Positions 1-7,748 of a stretch of DNA of 64,000 nt are shown here, piece by piece (position 1 is the first letter of the stretch; every line of letters starts with the position of its first letter). Under the pieces are notes generated by a model. It made no database searches. It worked only from the letters and a program-made list of their open reading frames with translations, and was not told the DNA's origin. Source of the DNA: an uncultured Bacteroidales bacterium (GTDB lineage Bacteria; Bacteroidota; Bacteroidia; Bacteroidales; UBA932); contig UQMB01000006.1 of the NCBI GenBank assembly GCA_900541925.1, positions 1 to 64,000 on the forward strand, given 5' to 3'. A program made the position numbers and the translations under genes.

Positions 1-32
1 GCCCCACCAGGTGTGAGAGTAGGCAGCTGCCG
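1..32 (+). rRNA. rrf: 5S rRNA, 3' end only
   Basis: The first bases contain the GTGTGAGAGTAGG block typical of the 3' half of bacterial 5S rRNA (loop E side, then the terminal helix), and a strong terminator follows within a few bases. Only the last ~32 nt are inside the window, so the 16S-23S-5S operon must lie to the left. The exact 3' end is estimated. Confidence 0.75.
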
Positions 33-39
33 CTTTTCG

Positions 40-87
40 GGAGTCCCGGAGACGATTCGTTTCGTCCCCGGGACTCCTTCGTTTATG
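40..87 (+). terminator. rRNA operon intrinsic terminator
   Basis: A 16-bp stem (40-55 with 62-77, one A-C mismatch, loop TTCGTT) is followed by TTCGTTT. It lies directly after the 5S end and separates the rRNA operon from the ATP synthase operon. Confidence 0.85.
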
Positions 88-309
88 CCCGCCCCCGCCG
101 GTCAGCGCCAAGGCCCGCACGGCTGTTGTCACATTAAACTTACTATTTGTCGTTTATTGCGCCAACAAGTGTAACAGTGCTCCTACTTTCATTTACATAA
201 TGTCGCATTGTCGCTGACAGGCTCAAATTTTGCAGTCCACTTGTCCGTCCTGTCGGGGGCGCCAGACCCCGCCGGGTATAGTTACGATATTAAATACAAA
301 GTGACGGCA
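88..309. other. Leader region before atpD
   Basis: There are 222 bases between the rRNA terminator and the atpD start. The promoter of the atp operon should lie here, but I see no good TTTG-N19-TAnnTTTG match. The reading frame of atpD is open back to a TTG at 208, but that part does not resemble the ATP synthase beta N-terminus, so I treat it as untranslated leader. Confidence 0.5.
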
Positions 310-1830
310 ATGGCTGGAACAAGAGGATATATTTCACAGATCATCGGCCCTGTAGTCGATGTCCATTTCGACCTTGACAAGGCAGACGAGGCCAAGGATT
401 TGCCATCCATCTATGATGCGCTCAAGGTCAAGCGCCCGGATGGACGAGAACTTGTAATCGAGGTTGAGCAGCACATCGGTGAGGACACTGTCCGCTGCGT
501 GGCCATGGATTCCACCGACGGTCTCCGCAGGGGGCTTGAAGTCACCTGCACCGGCGAACCTATCGAGATGCCTGTCGGCCCTCAGATTCGCGGACGTGTC
601 ATGAATGTCATCGGTGAGACCATAGACGGGATGAACGGTCTTGTCATGAAGGATTCGCTGCCTATCCATCGTGAACCTCCGAAGTTTGAAGATCTCAAGA
701 CCACACAGGAAGTGCTCTATACCGGCATCAAGGTCATAGACCTCCTTGAACCGTATCTTAAAGGCGGCAAGATCGGACTTTTCGGCGGGGCCGGAGTCGG
801 CAAGACAGTGCTCATCAAGGAGCTCATCAACAATATCGCCAAGAAGCACAACGGATTCTCGATCTTCGCCGGAGTCGGCGAGCGTACAAGGGAAGGGAAC
901 GACCTGCTGCGCGAGATGATAGAATCCGGAGTCATCAAATATGGCGAGGAGTTCGAGAAGTCGATGGCGGAAGGCCACTGGGATCTCTCGAAGGTTGACC
1001 GCAGCCAGATTGAGAAGTCTCAGGTAGCGATGGTGTTCGGCCAGATGAACGAGCCGCCTGGAGCCAGAAGCTCTGTGGCTCTCTCGGGACTCACCCTTGC
1101 GGAGTCTTTCCGCGACAGCCATAATCCGGAGGACCCTCACGACATACTTTTCTTTATCGACAATATTTTCCGTTTCACCCAGGCGGGATCAGAGGTGTCG
1201 GCCCTTCTCGGGCGTATGCCGTCTGCCGTGGGCTATCAGCCTACTCTGGCCACAGAGATGGGTCAGATGCAGGAGCGCATCACTTCCACCAAGAACGGCT
1301 CAATCACTTCCGTTCAGGCGGTCTATGTCCCTGCCGACGACCTCACGGACCCGGCTCCGGCCACGACATTCACCCATCTGGACGCGACCACGGTGCTCAG
1401 CCGTAAGATCACATCTCTCGGTATCTACCCCGCCGTCGACCCGCTGGAGTCCACCTCCCGCATCCTTGACCCGAACATCGTCGGCAAGGAGCACTATGAC
1501 ACGGCCCAGCGCGTGAAGCAGATTCTCCAGCGCAACAAGGAGTTGCAGGACATCATCGCCATCCTCGGAATGGATGAGCTCTCCGACGAGGACAAGCTGG
1601 TCGTCAACCGCGCCCGCAAGGTGCAGCGTTTCCTCTCGCAGCCGTTCGCGGTGGCGGAGCAGTTCACCGGGGTGAAGGGTGTGATGGTGGACATAGACGA
1701 CACCATCAAGGGTTTCAACAAGATTCTCGACGGCGAGGTCGATTATCTTCCTGAGCAGGCCTTCCTCAATGTAGGTACTATAGAGGATGCCATCAAGAAG
1801 GGTGAAGACATGCTCGCCAAAGCTTCTTAG
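310..1830 (+). CDS. atpD: F1Fo ATP synthase subunit beta
   Basis: Catalytic beta subunit of the F1 head, binding and converting ADP/ATP in rotation with alpha. From the ATG at 310 the product is 506 residues and begins MAGTRGYISQIIGPVVDVHF, the family's usual N-terminal beta-barrel start. The P-loop GGAGVGKT lies at residues 159-166, followed by the GERTREGNDL segment with the catalytic Glu and by ALSGLTLAESFRD. A GTG three codons upstream (301) is possible; the TTG at 208 would add 34 unrelated residues. First gene of an eight-gene operon in the order D-C-B-E-F-H-A-G; atpC follows after 5 bases. Confidence 0.97.
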   Translation: MAGTRGYISQIIGPVVDVHFDLDKADEAKDLPSIYDALKVKRPDGRELVIEVEQHIGEDTVRCVAMDSTDGLRRGLEVTCTGEPIEMPVGPQIRGRVMNVIGETIDGMNGLVMKDSLPIHREPPKFEDLKTTQEVLYTGIKVIDLLEPYLKGGKIGLFGGAGVGKTVLIKELINNIAKKHNGFSIFAGVGERTREGNDLLREMIESGVIKYGEEFEKSMAEGHWDLSKVDRSQIEKSQVAMVFGQMNEPPGARSSVALSGLTLAESFRDSHNPEDPHDILFFIDNIFRFTQAGSEVSALLGRMPSAVGYQPTLATEMGQMQERITSTKNGSITSVQAVYVPADDLTDPAPATTFTHLDATTVLSRKITSLGIYPAVDPLESTSRILDPNIVGKEHYDTAQRVKQILQRNKELQDIIAILGMDELSDEDKLVVNRARKVQRFLSQPFAVAEQFTGVKGVMVDIDDTIKGFNKILDGEVDYLPEQAFLNVGTIEDAIKKGEDMLAKAS

Positions 1831-1835
1831 ACAAT

Positions 1836-2099
1836 ATGGCAGACAAGACTCTCATGGTGACGGTGATCTCTCCGGAGGAGACACTGTATTCCGGGGCGGC
1901 GGAGGCCGTGTTTCTCCCTGGTGGCGTGGCTCCATTCGAGGTGCTGCCGGGACATGCTCCCATCATCTCCACCCTTGCGGCCGGAGATATCGTGGTGCGT
2001 GACACCAGGGCGGAGGAACGCCGTTTCCCTATAGCCTCCGGAGTAGTCAAGGTCAGCCACGACAGGCTGACGGCCTGTGTAGAAGTCAAAAAGCAATGA
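1836..2099 (+). CDS. atpC: F1Fo ATP synthase subunit epsilon (short form)
   Basis: Epsilon subunit of the central stalk, linking gamma to the c-ring. The 87-residue product carries the N-terminal beta-sandwich signature (VTVISPEETLYSGAAEAVFLPGG...FEVLPGHAPIIS). It stops after this domain, so the C-terminal two-helix inhibitory arm of the longer (~135 aa) proteobacterial epsilon is missing. Short epsilon subunits are usual in Bacteroidota. The stop codon overlaps the atpB start (ATGA at 2096-2099), implying coupled translation. Confidence 0.95.
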   Translation: MADKTLMVTVISPEETLYSGAAEAVFLPGGVAPFEVLPGHAPIISTLAAGDIVVRDTRAEERRFPIASGVVKVSHDRLTACVEVKKQ

Positions 2100-3160
2100 A
2101 GTCAATCAAGCACATACTTGTCCTGTTCTGCGCCCTGTTGCCGTTGAGCCTCGGGGCACAGAGGGCGGTGCCGTCCGGGGCGGAAGAGACCCGGGACAGC
2201 GTCCGGACCGAAGAGTCCCAGGGGCTTGATATGAAGTCGTTCATATTCGGACACATCGGAGATGCGTACGAATGGCATATCACAGAGATAGCCGGGAAGG
2301 AGATCTCAATCCCGTTGCCATGTATAGTCATTGACAACGGCCTGCATGTCTTCATGTCAAGCAGGATGGAGCAGCACGGATACACCCTCAATGCTGATGG
2401 CAAACTCATAAATGCCGCCACCGGGAAGCGGCCCGTGGACCTGTCCGTCACCAAGAACGTGCTCGGCCTCATGGTCGATTCCCTGCTGCTGGTAGTGCTG
2501 ATCCTCGCCTGTGCGTCGTGGTACAGGAAACATGATGTCCTGAAAGAGAAACCCACCGGACTCGCGGCCCTGCTTGAGCCGGTCATCATGATGATCAACG
2601 ACAGTGTAGTCAAGGACATAATCGGCCCGGAGTACAAGCGCTTCTCGCCATATCTCCTCACGGCGTTCTTCTTCATACTGATCAACAACCTGATGGGCAT
2701 TTTCCCGGTATTCCCGGGCGGCGCCAACATCACCGGCAACATCGCCGTGACCATGGTGCTCGCGCTCTTCACCTTCTTCATGATCAACCTCTTCGGCAAC
2801 AAGCGCTATTTCAAGGATATATTCTGGCCTGACGTGCCTCTGGCCCTGAAGGCTGTCCCTATAATGCCGACGGTGGAGGTGATCGGCATGTTCACCAAGC
2901 CGTTCTCGCTGATGATCCGACTTTTCGCCAACATGCTGGCAGGTCACATCATGCTTCTCAGCGTCATAGGCATCATATTCGTCACCGCCAAGATGAGTGC
3001 CGTACTCAACGGCTCGATGACTGTCGTGGCTGTGCTCTTCGGAGTCTTCCTCGACTGCCTTGAAATCCTCGTGGCATTCATCCAGGCTTATGTTTTCACG
3101 ATGCTCTCGGCCGTATTCATCGGACTTGCGCATCAGGAACCGGAACAGAAAACCAATTAA
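2096..3160 (+). CDS. atpB: F1Fo ATP synthase subunit a
   Basis: Membrane subunit forming the two proton half-channels against the c-ring. The 354-residue product begins with a signal-peptide-like segment (MKSIKHILVLFCALLPLSLGAQ) and ~100 periplasmic residues before the first core helix, an N-terminal extension common in Bacteroidota AtpB. The core holds the essential arginine in SLMIRLFANMLAGH (Arg275) and ends with the conserved FIQAYVFTMLSAVFIGLA helix. It overlaps atpC by 4 bases. No atpI-like gene separates atpC and atpB, unlike in many Bacteroides. Confidence 0.96.
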   Translation: MKSIKHILVLFCALLPLSLGAQRAVPSGAEETRDSVRTEESQGLDMKSFIFGHIGDAYEWHITEIAGKEISIPLPCIVIDNGLHVFMSSRMEQHGYTLNADGKLINAATGKRPVDLSVTKNVLGLMVDSLLLVVLILACASWYRKHDVLKEKPTGLAALLEPVIMMINDSVVKDIIGPEYKRFSPYLLTAFFFILINNLMGIFPVFPGGANITGNIAVTMVLALFTFFMINLFGNKRYFKDIFWPDVPLALKAVPIMPTVEVIGMFTKPFSLMIRLFANMLAGHIMLLSVIGIIFVTAKMSAVLNGSMTVVAVLFGVFLDCLEILVAFIQAYVFTMLSAVFIGLAHQEPEQKTN

Positions 3161-3172
3161 AATCACAACAAC

Positions 3173-3421
3173 ATGTTACTTATCTCATCAATGATTCTTG
3201 AGGCCGCCGCGATCGCAAAGGTCGGTGGAGCCATCGGAGCCGGCATAGTCGCACTGGCCGCCGCTCTCGGTATCGGCAAACTTGCACAGGCCCTGATGGA
3301 GGCGTCTGCCCGTCAGCCTGAGATTGAGGGCAAACTGCGTACAACCGCCATCATCATCGGCGCACTTATCGAAGGTGTCTGCCTCTTCGGTGTGATTGTG
3401 TGTCTGATGGCTGTCCTGTAG
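3173..3421 (+). CDS. atpE: F1Fo ATP synthase subunit c
   Basis: Proteolipid of the rotor ring, 82 residues with two hydrophobic helices joined by the polar loop ARQPE. The ion-carrying carboxylate is Glu67 in GALIEGVCLF. Compared with sodium-type c subunits (GQG in helix 1 and ES...Y in helix 2), this protein has GIG and EG...F, so the known Na+ ligands Gln, Ser and Tyr are replaced. That points to proton coupling. Twelve bases separate it from atpB and six from atpF. Confidence 0.96.
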   Translation: MLLISSMILEAAAIAKVGGAIGAGIVALAAALGIGKLAQALMEASARQPEIEGKLRTTAIIIGALIEGVCLFGVIVCLMAVL

Positions 3422-3427
3422 TCTCCC

Positions 3428-3934
3428 ATGTCACTGATTACACCAGACTTCGGTCTTCTCTTCTGGATGGTCCTGATTTTCGGGATAGTCTTCTTCGTGC
3501 TCGCGAAGTTCGGCTTCCCGGTCATCACCTCCATGGTGCAGAAGCGCTCCGACCATATCGCGGAGTCGCTCCGTAAAGCACAGGAGGCGCAGGACAAGCT
3601 CGAAGGCCTTGCCGCAGAGCAGACAAAGATGATAGAGCAGACGCGGCTGGAGCAGAAGCGGATTCTGAAGGAGGCGTCCCAGGCGCGGGACAATATCATC
3701 GCCTCCGCCAGGCAGCAGGCCCAGGAGGAGGCTGCGAAGATGATAGAGCAGGCCAAGACGGCCATCGCAGCCGAGCGCGAGACGGCCCTGCAGGAAATAT
3801 GCCGGCAGGTGTCCATGGTCTCAGTGCAGGTGGCTGAGAAAATCGTCAGGAAGGACCTTGATGTCACGGGCGAACAGCTCGCCCTTATCGACCGCATGGT
3901 CGATGAGGCATCCAAGGCCAATGTCAAGAACTGA
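3428..3934 (+). CDS. atpF: F1Fo ATP synthase subunit b
   Basis: Peripheral stalk (stator) subunit of 168 residues. An N-terminal membrane helix (LLFWMVLIFGIVFFVLAKFGFPVI, about residues 10-33) is followed by a long charged helical region rich in Gln, Glu and Lys that dimerises and contacts delta. The position between atpE and atpH is standard. The atpH start follows the stop after 5 bases. Confidence 0.95.
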   Translation: MSLITPDFGLLFWMVLIFGIVFFVLAKFGFPVITSMVQKRSDHIAESLRKAQEAQDKLEGLAAEQTKMIEQTRLEQKRILKEASQARDNIIASARQQAQEEAAKMIEQAKTAIAAERETALQEICRQVSMVSVQVAEKIVRKDLDVTGEQLALIDRMVDEASKANVKN

Positions 3935-3939
3935 AAGCG

Positions 3940-4416
3940 ATGAACACGGGAATCATATCCACCAGATACGCCAAGGCGCTGCTGAAGTACACGGAAGAAA
4001 ACGGCAGCGGCGAGAGGGTGTGCGCCCAAGTACGGGAGATTCTCAAGAATCCGGACAACATGCCGTCGAAGCTGGAACCGGACCTTGAGCGTTTCATCTC
4101 GCTTGTCGCGAGGAACGGGCGTATGGAGGATGTGCGTTTCATCCTGCGCTCTTTCGTGGGGATGTATTACCGCTCCCGAGGGATACGCATAGCCTCGCTG
4201 GTCACTTCCGTGCCGGCTCCGGATCTTGAAGAGAAACTGCACAGGATGCTCGAAAAGAACTTCGGGTGCAAGATCGTCTTCGAGTCGTCGGTGGATCCGT
4301 CCCTGCTGGGGGGCTTCGTGGTGGTCGTGGATGACTATATGCTGGACGCGAGCGTGCGCAGCCAGATCGAGACCATACGCAGACAGTTCATAACTCAAAA
4401 CAACAGAATAGTCTAA
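3940..4416 (+). CDS. atpH: F1Fo ATP synthase subunit delta
   Basis: Stator subunit joining the b dimer to the top of alpha3beta3. The 158-residue product starts MNTGIISTRYAKALLKY, the family's helical N-domain, and ends with the conserved DPSLLGGFVVVVDDYMLDASVRSQIETIRRQ type segment. Somewhat shorter than the E. coli protein (177 aa). Its TAA stop shares one base with the ATG of atpA at 4416. Confidence 0.93.
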   Translation: MNTGIISTRYAKALLKYTEENGSGERVCAQVREILKNPDNMPSKLEPDLERFISLVARNGRMEDVRFILRSFVGMYYRSRGIRIASLVTSVPAPDLEEKLHRMLEKNFGCKIVFESSVDPSLLGGFVVVVDDYMLDASVRSQIETIRRQFITQNNRIV

Positions 4417-6002
4417 TGGCGCATAATACCATAAAGGCGAGCGAGGTATCAGAAATCCTGCTCAACGAGCTCAAGGGAGTTGACAATTCGCTCAAGTACG
4501 AAGAGGTCGGCCATGTGCTGACAGTAAGTGACGGCGTGGCCAGGATATACGGCCTCATCAACGCCGAAGCCGGAGAATTGCTTGAATTCGACAGCGGGGT
4601 CAAGGGGGTCGCCATGAACCTTGAGGCCGACAATGTCGGTGCGGTGCTCCTCGGCCCTACGGACCTGGTCAAGGAAGGGATGCGTGTACGCAGGCTCGGC
4701 CGTATCGCCAGCATCCCTGTCGGTGAAGGGCTCATCGGCAGGGTGGTGGATCCTATCGGTTCTCCTCTCGACGGGCTCGGCTCCATCAAGGGAGACACTG
4801 TCGGGATGCCTATAGAGCGCAAGGCTCCGGGAGTCATTTTCCGCGAGCCGGTCACGGAGCCTCTCCAGACGGGGCTTAAAGCCATTGACTCTATGATTCC
4901 TATAGGACGGGGACAGCGTGAGCTGATCATCGGCGACCGCCAGACCGGCAAGACCGCCATAGCCATCGACACAATCATCAATCAGCGTTCCGAGTTCCTC
5001 AAGGGCAAGCCTGTCTACTGTATCTATGTGGCCGTGGGCCAGAAAGGTTCCACGGTGGCGTCAATCGTGCAGACCCTCCGCGCCAAGGGGGCGATGGACT
5101 ACACCGTCGTAGTGGCCGCCACCGCGGCGGATCCTGCGGCGTTGCAGTATTACGCGCCGTTTGCAGGCGCTGCCATAGGGGAGTACTTCCGCGACACGGG
5201 CCGCCACGCCCTGGTTGTCTACGATGACCTTTCCAAGCAGGCTGTGGCTTATCGTGAAGTGTCCTTGATCCTTCGCCGTCCTTCCGGACGTGAGGCATAC
5301 CCTGGCGATGTTTTCTACCTCCACTCAAGACTCCTGGAGCGTGCCGCCAAGATCATCAGCCAGCAGGATGTCGCCGAGAAGATGAACGACCTCCCTGAAT
5401 GCCTGGAGGGCAAGGTCAAGGGCGGCGGCTCGCTGACCGCCCTCCCTATCATCGAGACTCAGGCGGGCGATGTCTCGGCCTACATCCCGACCAATGTGAT
5501 TTCCATCACGGACGGACAGATATATCTTGAGCCGTCGCTCTTCAACGCAGGCTTCCGTCCGGCCATCAATGTCGGCATCTCCGTGTCACGTGTGGGCGGC
5601 GCAGCCCAGGTGAAGTCGATGAAGAAAGTCGCCGGAACCCTCAAGATAGACCAGGCCCAGTTCTCCGAGCTGGAGTCGTTCACCAAGTTCTCCTCCGACA
5701 TGGACAAGGTGACGGCAATGACGCTCGACAAGGGCCGCAAAAACGAAAGGCTGCTTGTCCAGCCGCAGTATAGTCCGATGTCCGTGGGCGAGCAGGTCGC
5801 CATCCTGTATTGTGGCACCAACGCCCTCATGGCGGACATCCCTGTGAGCAGTGTCGGAGAGTTCCAGTCGCGCTTCCTCGATGTGATGCGCGCATCGCAT
5901 CAGGACATGCTTGACGCCCTCGGGGAGGGCAAGATGCCGGAAGACCTGGACTCCGTTATCCGCAGGGAAGCGCACGAAGTCTGCCAGTTCCTGATGAAGT
6001 GA
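4416..6002 (+). CDS. atpA: F1Fo ATP synthase subunit alpha
   Basis: Non-catalytic nucleotide-binding F1 subunit, 528 residues, close to the family norm. The P-loop is GDRQTGKT (residues 173-180) and the arginine-finger region reads SVSRVGGAAQ. The conserved alpha segment PAINVGISVSRVGG is present. Followed after 7 bases by atpG. Confidence 0.97.
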   Translation: MAHNTIKASEVSEILLNELKGVDNSLKYEEVGHVLTVSDGVARIYGLINAEAGELLEFDSGVKGVAMNLEADNVGAVLLGPTDLVKEGMRVRRLGRIASIPVGEGLIGRVVDPIGSPLDGLGSIKGDTVGMPIERKAPGVIFREPVTEPLQTGLKAIDSMIPIGRGQRELIIGDRQTGKTAIAIDTIINQRSEFLKGKPVYCIYVAVGQKGSTVASIVQTLRAKGAMDYTVVVAATAADPAALQYYAPFAGAAIGEYFRDTGRHALVVYDDLSKQAVAYREVSLILRRPSGREAYPGDVFYLHSRLLERAAKIISQQDVAEKMNDLPECLEGKVKGGGSLTALPIIETQAGDVSAYIPTNVISITDGQIYLEPSLFNAGFRPAINVGISVSRVGGAAQVKSMKKVAGTLKIDQAQFSELESFTKFSSDMDKVTAMTLDKGRKNERLLVQPQYSPMSVGEQVAILYCGTNALMADIPVSSVGEFQSRFLDVMRASHQDMLDALGEGKMPEDLDSVIRREAHEVCQFLMK

Positions 6003-6009
6003 TAAGAGT

Positions 6010-6852
6010 ATGGCATCATTACGTGAAATCAAGGACCGCATAGGGTCAGTCAGGAGCACCTTGCAGGTGACTTCTGCGATGAAGCTCGTCTCCTCGGCCA
6101 AGTTGCGCAAGGCACAGAAGGTGATAGAGGGGATGAGACCGTATTCGGATGCCCTCTCAGACATTCTGTCCGCTGTAGGACCTCTGGAGCAGCAGGCTGC
6201 CGCCGCCACAGCGGATGCGCCGGTGGCGGTAGTGGTCATATCTTCGAACACATCCCTTTGCGGGGCGTTCAACGCCAATGTCATACGGGCTTCGCTCGAG
6301 CTGCGGGACAAGTACGGGGACATTGTCTATTTCCCTGTAGGGCGCAAGTGCGCAGAGGCTGTGCGCAGGGCCGGGTTCGTGCCGGAGGCGGACTACAGCG
6401 ACCTTGTCGCCCGCACGAGTTACGACAAGGCTTCCGCCTTTGCCCGTGACCTCATCGCACGCTATGAGAAGGGGGAATTCTCCAGGATTCTCCTCGTATA
6501 CAACAGATTTATCTCCACTTCCGTGCAGAAGCCTGTCGTCGAGACATATATGCCGTTCTCTCTCCAGGCCTCGCCGGACACTGCCGCGAGGGAGCCGGAA
6601 GATTTCATCTTCGAGCCCGACGCGCAGACGATAGCCACCAGCCTCCTGCCGCAGATGATCTGTCTGAAGTTCTATGCCGCAGTGCTCGACTCGGAGGCTG
6701 CCGAGCAGGCCGCGCGCACAGTGGCCATGCAGACGGCCACGGACAACGGAGAGCACCTTCTCTCCGACCTCACCCTTGAGTACAACAAGGGCCGCCAGCA
6801 GAAGATCACTTCCGAGATCCTCGATCTCGTCGGCGGCGCCAGCCAGGAATAG
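6010..6852 (+). CDS. atpG: F1Fo ATP synthase subunit gamma
   Basis: Central rotor shaft. The 280-residue product has the N-terminal helix MASLREIKDRIGSVRSTLQVTSAMKLVSSAKLRKAQ and the C-terminal helix AMQTATDNGEHLLSDLTLEYNKGRQQKITSEILDLVGGA, the antiparallel coiled coil that turns inside the hexamer. Last gene of the operon. Its stop lies one base from the stop of the convergent barrel gene at 6854, so there is no room for a dedicated terminator between them. Confidence 0.96.
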   Translation: MASLREIKDRIGSVRSTLQVTSAMKLVSSAKLRKAQKVIEGMRPYSDALSDILSAVGPLEQQAAAATADAPVAVVVISSNTSLCGAFNANVIRASLELRDKYGDIVYFPVGRKCAEAVRRAGFVPEADYSDLVARTSYDKASAFARDLIARYEKGEFSRILLVYNRFISTSVQKPVVETYMPFSLQASPDTAAREPEDFIFEPDAQTIATSLLPQMICLKFYAAVLDSEAAEQAARTVAMQTATDNGEHLLSDLTLEYNKGRQQKITSEILDLVGGASQE

Positions 6853-6853
6853 A

Positions 6854-7747
6854 TCAGAAACTATACCCCAGACCGAAGGTCATGGTGTTTCCGAGCGCTT
6901 CAGAGGCGAAGAGGTAGGCTGCGTTGAGCTCCACACCGGCGAACTTGAGACCGATCCCCGCAGAAGCGAAGGACGGAAGGCCCTTGTCTTGGGTGCTGTA
7001 GTGATACCCGACACGAAGGAAGGCGATGCCGGCGATGCCGTATTCCGCTCCCGCTGAAGCAGCGAAACTCCCGTCGAAAAGGTAATCGGTTTCCCCGCTG
7101 ACAGTCAGGGCATTCCACTTGTATGCGGCACCAGCCTTGGCGAGCATCGGCAGAGAGTAGCCGGAGCCGCCATAACTGACCGCAGTTCCCAGATTACATA
7201 GGGCCGCACTGACGCCAAGGGATCTGTGTGCATAACTTACAGATACATCCACCCCGAATGCCGTCCCGGACAAATCCGGGGCTGCAGAGGAGGAGATGAA
7301 CCTGGCGGTCACTCCGACAGAAAGCGCATCAAGCAACTTATACGACAGGGCGAGGTTGCCGATAAAGTCTTTTGGGGTGAAGGTGTCGATGGTCGCGCCG
7401 TTTAGATTGGTGACCGCCAGTTCTTTGCTTGAATAGAGCCTGCCTCCGAAACCGAGGGCGAACTTGTCGCCGAGTCTGAATGCCGCCCCTGCATCAGCCA
7501 CATTGCTCCCGACGCTCTCCGGAGCCCATAGATTATACGCAGCCCCGACAGAAAACCGGCTATCGGAGAGCGACATCGCGGAAGCATTTTCCACTGCGGC
7601 GAAGGAAGCCACAGGACGCGCCAGCGTGCTGCCTGCCAAGGCCGCCGATTCCGCTCCATACGGGAGGAGTAGAGAGGATAGTGCCTGCGCCTGAAGCGCG
7701 GCCGCAGCTGTTGCGAACATCAGGAATGTCAATACTGTCTTTTTCAT
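6854..7747 (-). CDS. PorV/PorQ-like outer membrane barrel (left arm)
   Basis: Predicted FadL-type outer membrane beta-barrel of the PorV/PorQ group; PorV proteins carry type IX secretion (T9SS) cargo at the cell surface. The 297-residue product has a signal peptide (MKKTVLTFLMFATAAAALQAQ), alternating amphipathic strands throughout and a C-terminal Phe as in outer membrane barrels. The last ~40 residues (LPSFASAGIGLKF...MTFGLGYSF) match almost residue for residue the barrel encoded at 27798. It starts one base after the S8 protease gene, so the two are co-translated. A role in exporting or displaying that protease is inferred from this pairing. Confidence 0.8.
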   Translation of the reverse strand: MKKTVLTFLMFATAAAALQAQALSSLLLPYGAESAALAGSTLARPVASFAAVENASAMSLSDSRFSVGAAYNLWAPESVGSNVADAGAAFRLGDKFALGFGGRLYSSKELAVTNLNGATIDTFTPKDFIGNLALSYKLLDALSVGVTARFISSSAAPDLSGTAFGVDVSVSYAHRSLGVSAALCNLGTAVSYGGSGYSLPMLAKAGAAYKWNALTVSGETDYLFDGSFAASAGAEYGIAGIAFLRVGYHYSTQDKGLPSFASAGIGLKFAGVELNAAYLFASEALGNTMTFGLGYSF

Positions 7748-7748
7748 C

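Noticed and set aside
208..309. TTG start that would lengthen AtpD by 34 residues
   Set aside because: The extra residues do not resemble any AtpD N-terminus, and the ATG at 310 gives the usual length and start.
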